DNA of 6,701 bases from Nitrososphaerota archaeon (lineage in GTDB: Archaea > Iainarchaeota > Iainarchaeia > Iainarchaeales > VGJJ01). The notes beneath the pieces are model-generated. The model searched no databases. It was given only the letters and a program-made list of their open reading frames with translations, and had not been told where the DNA came from. The position numbers and the translations under genes were made by a program. The DNA lies in assembly GCA_020053155.1 (NCBI GenBank), contig JAGVNS010000065.1, positions 1-6,701 on the forward strand, read 5' to 3'. Positions 5,461-6,701 of the stretch are shown piece by piece. Position 1 is the first letter of the stretch. The number at the start of each line of letters is the position of its first letter.

Positions 5461-5485
5461 TTCAATGGTCTTTGGGGAATATTAC

Positions 5486-6001
5486 ATGAAACCCTTTTCG
5501 GCTTCGTTTGCCATTCCCTACCCCGCTCATTCCGAATGGAAAATCCTTTCCATTGCTGGAGTACGGGATACGAAGAGCGCCGTGGACACGCTTAAAAAGA
5601 TATCTTCCTGCGGCGGGTTTTGGCAGGCCTTTTCTCCAAAAGGAGTGGCATCCTATGCTCACCTCGCCTGGGCGGCCTATTCAACGGTTTTAGCGGTTCA
5701 GGGAAAGACCACTCGTTATTCCTCTCCTGAATTGGAATTCCTTTCTCGCGTTTCAGGCATGCGTCAGTGGGAGAAAGCTAAGGATAGGGTGGGAATGGTG
5801 CCCGGGGACTGGGAAACCGTACTGGTGTGGGTGGGCCCTTCTACCCAATTGTCTTCCCCCGCGTTTTTAGGATTCGCTAAAAAGTGGGGGTTGAAACCCC
5901 GAAAGGTGGTGTGGGGGGGTGGAATTGTTTCTCCTTCCGGATGGGGTTTGGATGCAGAATCGTTTGCATTGGAAGAGAGTGCGATGGTGGAGCTCGCCTA
6001 A
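5486..6001 (+). CDS. cgi121: KEOPS complex subunit Cgi121-like protein
   Basis: In the KEOPS complex, which makes the universal tRNA modification t6A at A37, Cgi121 binds Bud32 and recruits tRNA through its CCA end. This protein has 171 residues, slightly longer than the usual 150 or so. The family resemblance lies in the core: SYAHLAWAAYSTVLAV at 56-71 (the usual helix after the catalytic-domain-like sheet), SPELEFLSRVSGMRQWEKA at 80-98 (matching the conserved E-L-L-x-x-x-G-x-R-Q-I-x-x-A region), VGMVPG at 102-107, and the strand TVLVWVG at 111-117. The ATG at 5486 is chosen because its TATA box lies 30 bp upstream; an upstream TTG at 5417 would overlap rps8e. Kae1, Bud32 and Pcc1 genes are not in the window. 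The assignment rests on pattern recognition and is probable rather than certain. Confidence 0.75.
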   Translation: MKPFSASFAIPYPAHSEWKILSIAGVRDTKSAVDTLKKISSCGGFWQAFSPKGVASYAHLAWAAYSTVLAVQGKTTRYSSPELEFLSRVSGMRQWEKAKDRVGMVPGDWETVLVWVGPSTQLSSPAFLGFAKKWGLKPRKVVWGGGIVSPSGWGLDAESFALEESAMVELA

Positions 6002-6011
6002 TTTTTTTGAG

Positions 6012-6018
6012 AAGGGAG
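6012..6018 (+). promoter_or_regulatory. Shine-Dalgarno AAGGGAG for the GT-C-like gene
   Basis: AAGGGAG lies 9 nt before the ATG at 6028, in the 26-nt gap after the Cgi121-like stop. It supports this start and translation from a shared mRNA. A run of seven T residues (6002-6008) just before it might cause partial termination between the two genes. Confidence 0.6.
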
Positions 6019-6027
6019 TCATCTAAA

Positions 6028-6701
6028 ATGGATTCAACGCCCAAGAAAATGATTCATCCCGTGCTTGTTCTTTTTCTTGTTTTTCTTTTGGCCATGGCCG
6101 TTCGTTCAGGCCCCCTTCGTTTTGAGGGTTCGTTTGACCCGGACTCTCATTTTCATGCGCGCTTGAGCAATGACATTGCCCGTACGCACCAACTTCCAGA
6201 GTGGGATTCGTTGTCGTTGCAAGGAAGGGTGTACTCCTACCCCCCCCTCCTGCACGTGCTCATTGGCACGCTTTCCATTGTCAGCGGCCTTGATTCTTTG
6301 ATTGTATTGAAAGTATTGGGGATTGTGGTGGGCGGATTGTTGGCTGTTACCGTGTTTCTGCTAGCGTTTGCATTGAGCAAATCCCATTCCCTTGCTCTCT
6401 GGTCTGGTTTCTTTGCGAGTCTTTCCACCATGGCCGTGTGGCGCTCTACAGGTTTTATTCGTCCGGATGGATTTGCGCTCATGCTCATTCCTTTTTTGTT
6501 GTATTTGTGGATTTCCCGCCGTGAAAAGGTAGCGCTGGTGTTGAGTGTGGCCATGGTTCTTCTCCACCCCCTCTCTGCAGTGGTGTATGCTGTTCTGCTG
6601 GGGGCTTTTTTTGTCATTGGTTTGGTGCAGAAAAAAAGGGTTTCATTTTTAATTCCCATTGCGTTGCTGGGAATGATTCTTGCTTTCTTTCTTTGGGTGT
6701 A
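6028..6701 (+). CDS. Multi-pass GT-C-like membrane glycosyltransferase, 3' end outside window
   Basis: An open frame of 224 codons runs off the right edge without a stop. Residues 10-28 form a first membrane helix. The following extracytoplasmic loop carries FDPDSHFHAR at 36-45; acidic D37 and D39 with H41 and H43 resemble the metal/lipid-phosphate-binding acidic motif of the first loop in GT-C enzymes (STT3/AglB and PMT-like families). YSYPPLLHVLIG follows at 70-81, then alternating hydrophobic segments, FIRPDGFAL at 143-151 and HPLSA at 180-184, both patterns common in archaeal GT-C proteins. Such enzymes use polyprenyl-phosphate-linked sugars to glycosylate proteins or lipids outside the membrane. 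Oligosaccharyltransferase AglB is possible, but its WWDYG signature would lie further along. It starts 26 nt after the Cgi121-like gene with a good SD, suggesting one operon. Confidence 0.75.
   Translation, partial: MDSTPKKMIHPVLVLFLVFLLAMAVRSGPLRFEGSFDPDSHFHARLSNDIARTHQLPEWDSLSLQGRVYSYPPLLHVLIGTLSIVSGLDSLIVLKVLGIVVGGLLAVTVFLLAFALSKSHSLALWSGFFASLSTMAVWRSTGFIRPDGFALMLIPFLLYLWISRREKVALVLSVAMVLLHPLSAVVYAVLLGAFFVIGLVQKKRVSFLIPIALLGMILAFFLWV

Noticed and set aside
5417..5485. Upstream TTG extension of the Cgi121-like gene
   Set aside because: It would overlap the rps8e start and place the TATA box inside the coding region; the Cgi121-like similarity begins after the ATG at 5486.
4902..5489. 195-codon plus-strand frame, plus another at 5003-5410, looking hydrophobic
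   Set aside because: Both are antisense to rps8e. A Lys/Arg-rich ribosomal protein gives Phe/Leu/Val-rich complementary frames, so the apparent membrane character is an artefact.
6237..6659. 140-codon minus-strand frame
   Set aside because: It is antisense to the GT-C-like gene, whose open plus-strand frame has a start, SD, membrane helices and family motifs.

Overview
This window is archaeal chromosomal DNA. Three genes show it: a transcription factor B (TFB) with zinc ribbon and two cyclin-like repeats, an archaeal/eukaryotic-type ribosomal protein S8e, and a protein that looks like the KEOPS subunit Cgi121. Promoters are TATA boxes, several about 26-30 bp upstream of the start codon as in leaderless archaeal transcripts, while tfb and the last gene have Shine-Dalgarno (SD) sequences. 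A DPANN/Diapherotrites-like lineage is possible from the overall flavour, but the sequence alone does not establish it.

Layout. Positions 1-1388 (+) hold the 3' part of a CPA2/KefB-like cation:proton antiporter with a C-terminal RCK/TrkA-N domain; its first membrane helices lie outside the window. A P-loop kinase-like gene (1385-1990, +) overlaps it by 4 nt (ATGA). Next come two genes with their own apparent promoters: a SAM-dependent methyltransferase-like protein with a large uncharacterised N-terminal part (2088-3218, +) and a cytidine/guanine deaminase-superfamily enzyme (3335-3790, +). The deaminase is convergent with tfb (3808-4716, -). Upstream of tfb is a 223-nt regulatory region with TATA boxes readable on both strands, small dyads, a hairpin and a T-rich tract. 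Beyond it is rps8e (4940-5434, -), divergent from the Cgi121-like gene (5486-6001, +) across only 51 bp. The window ends in a multi-pass GT-C-like glycosyltransferase gene (6028 onward, +) that runs off the edge.

How the genes relate. The right half is information processing (TFB for transcription initiation, S8e in the 30S subunit, Cgi121 in tRNA t6A synthesis), with a membrane glycosyltransferase probably co-transcribed behind Cgi121. The left half is ion homeostasis plus a translationally coupled small-molecule kinase. The methyltransferase and deaminase in the middle look like an accessory pair.

The most interesting non-coding signal is a 32-nt imperfect direct repeat (24/32 identical) bracketing the deaminase and its promoter. 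One copy is the 3' end of tfb including its stop codon. This could mark insertion of a gene cassette at the tfb 3' end, or two copies of a dispersed hairpin element. I see no CRISPR array, rRNA, tRNA, transposase or clear new multi-gene system. No gene-free stretch exceeds 300 nt.
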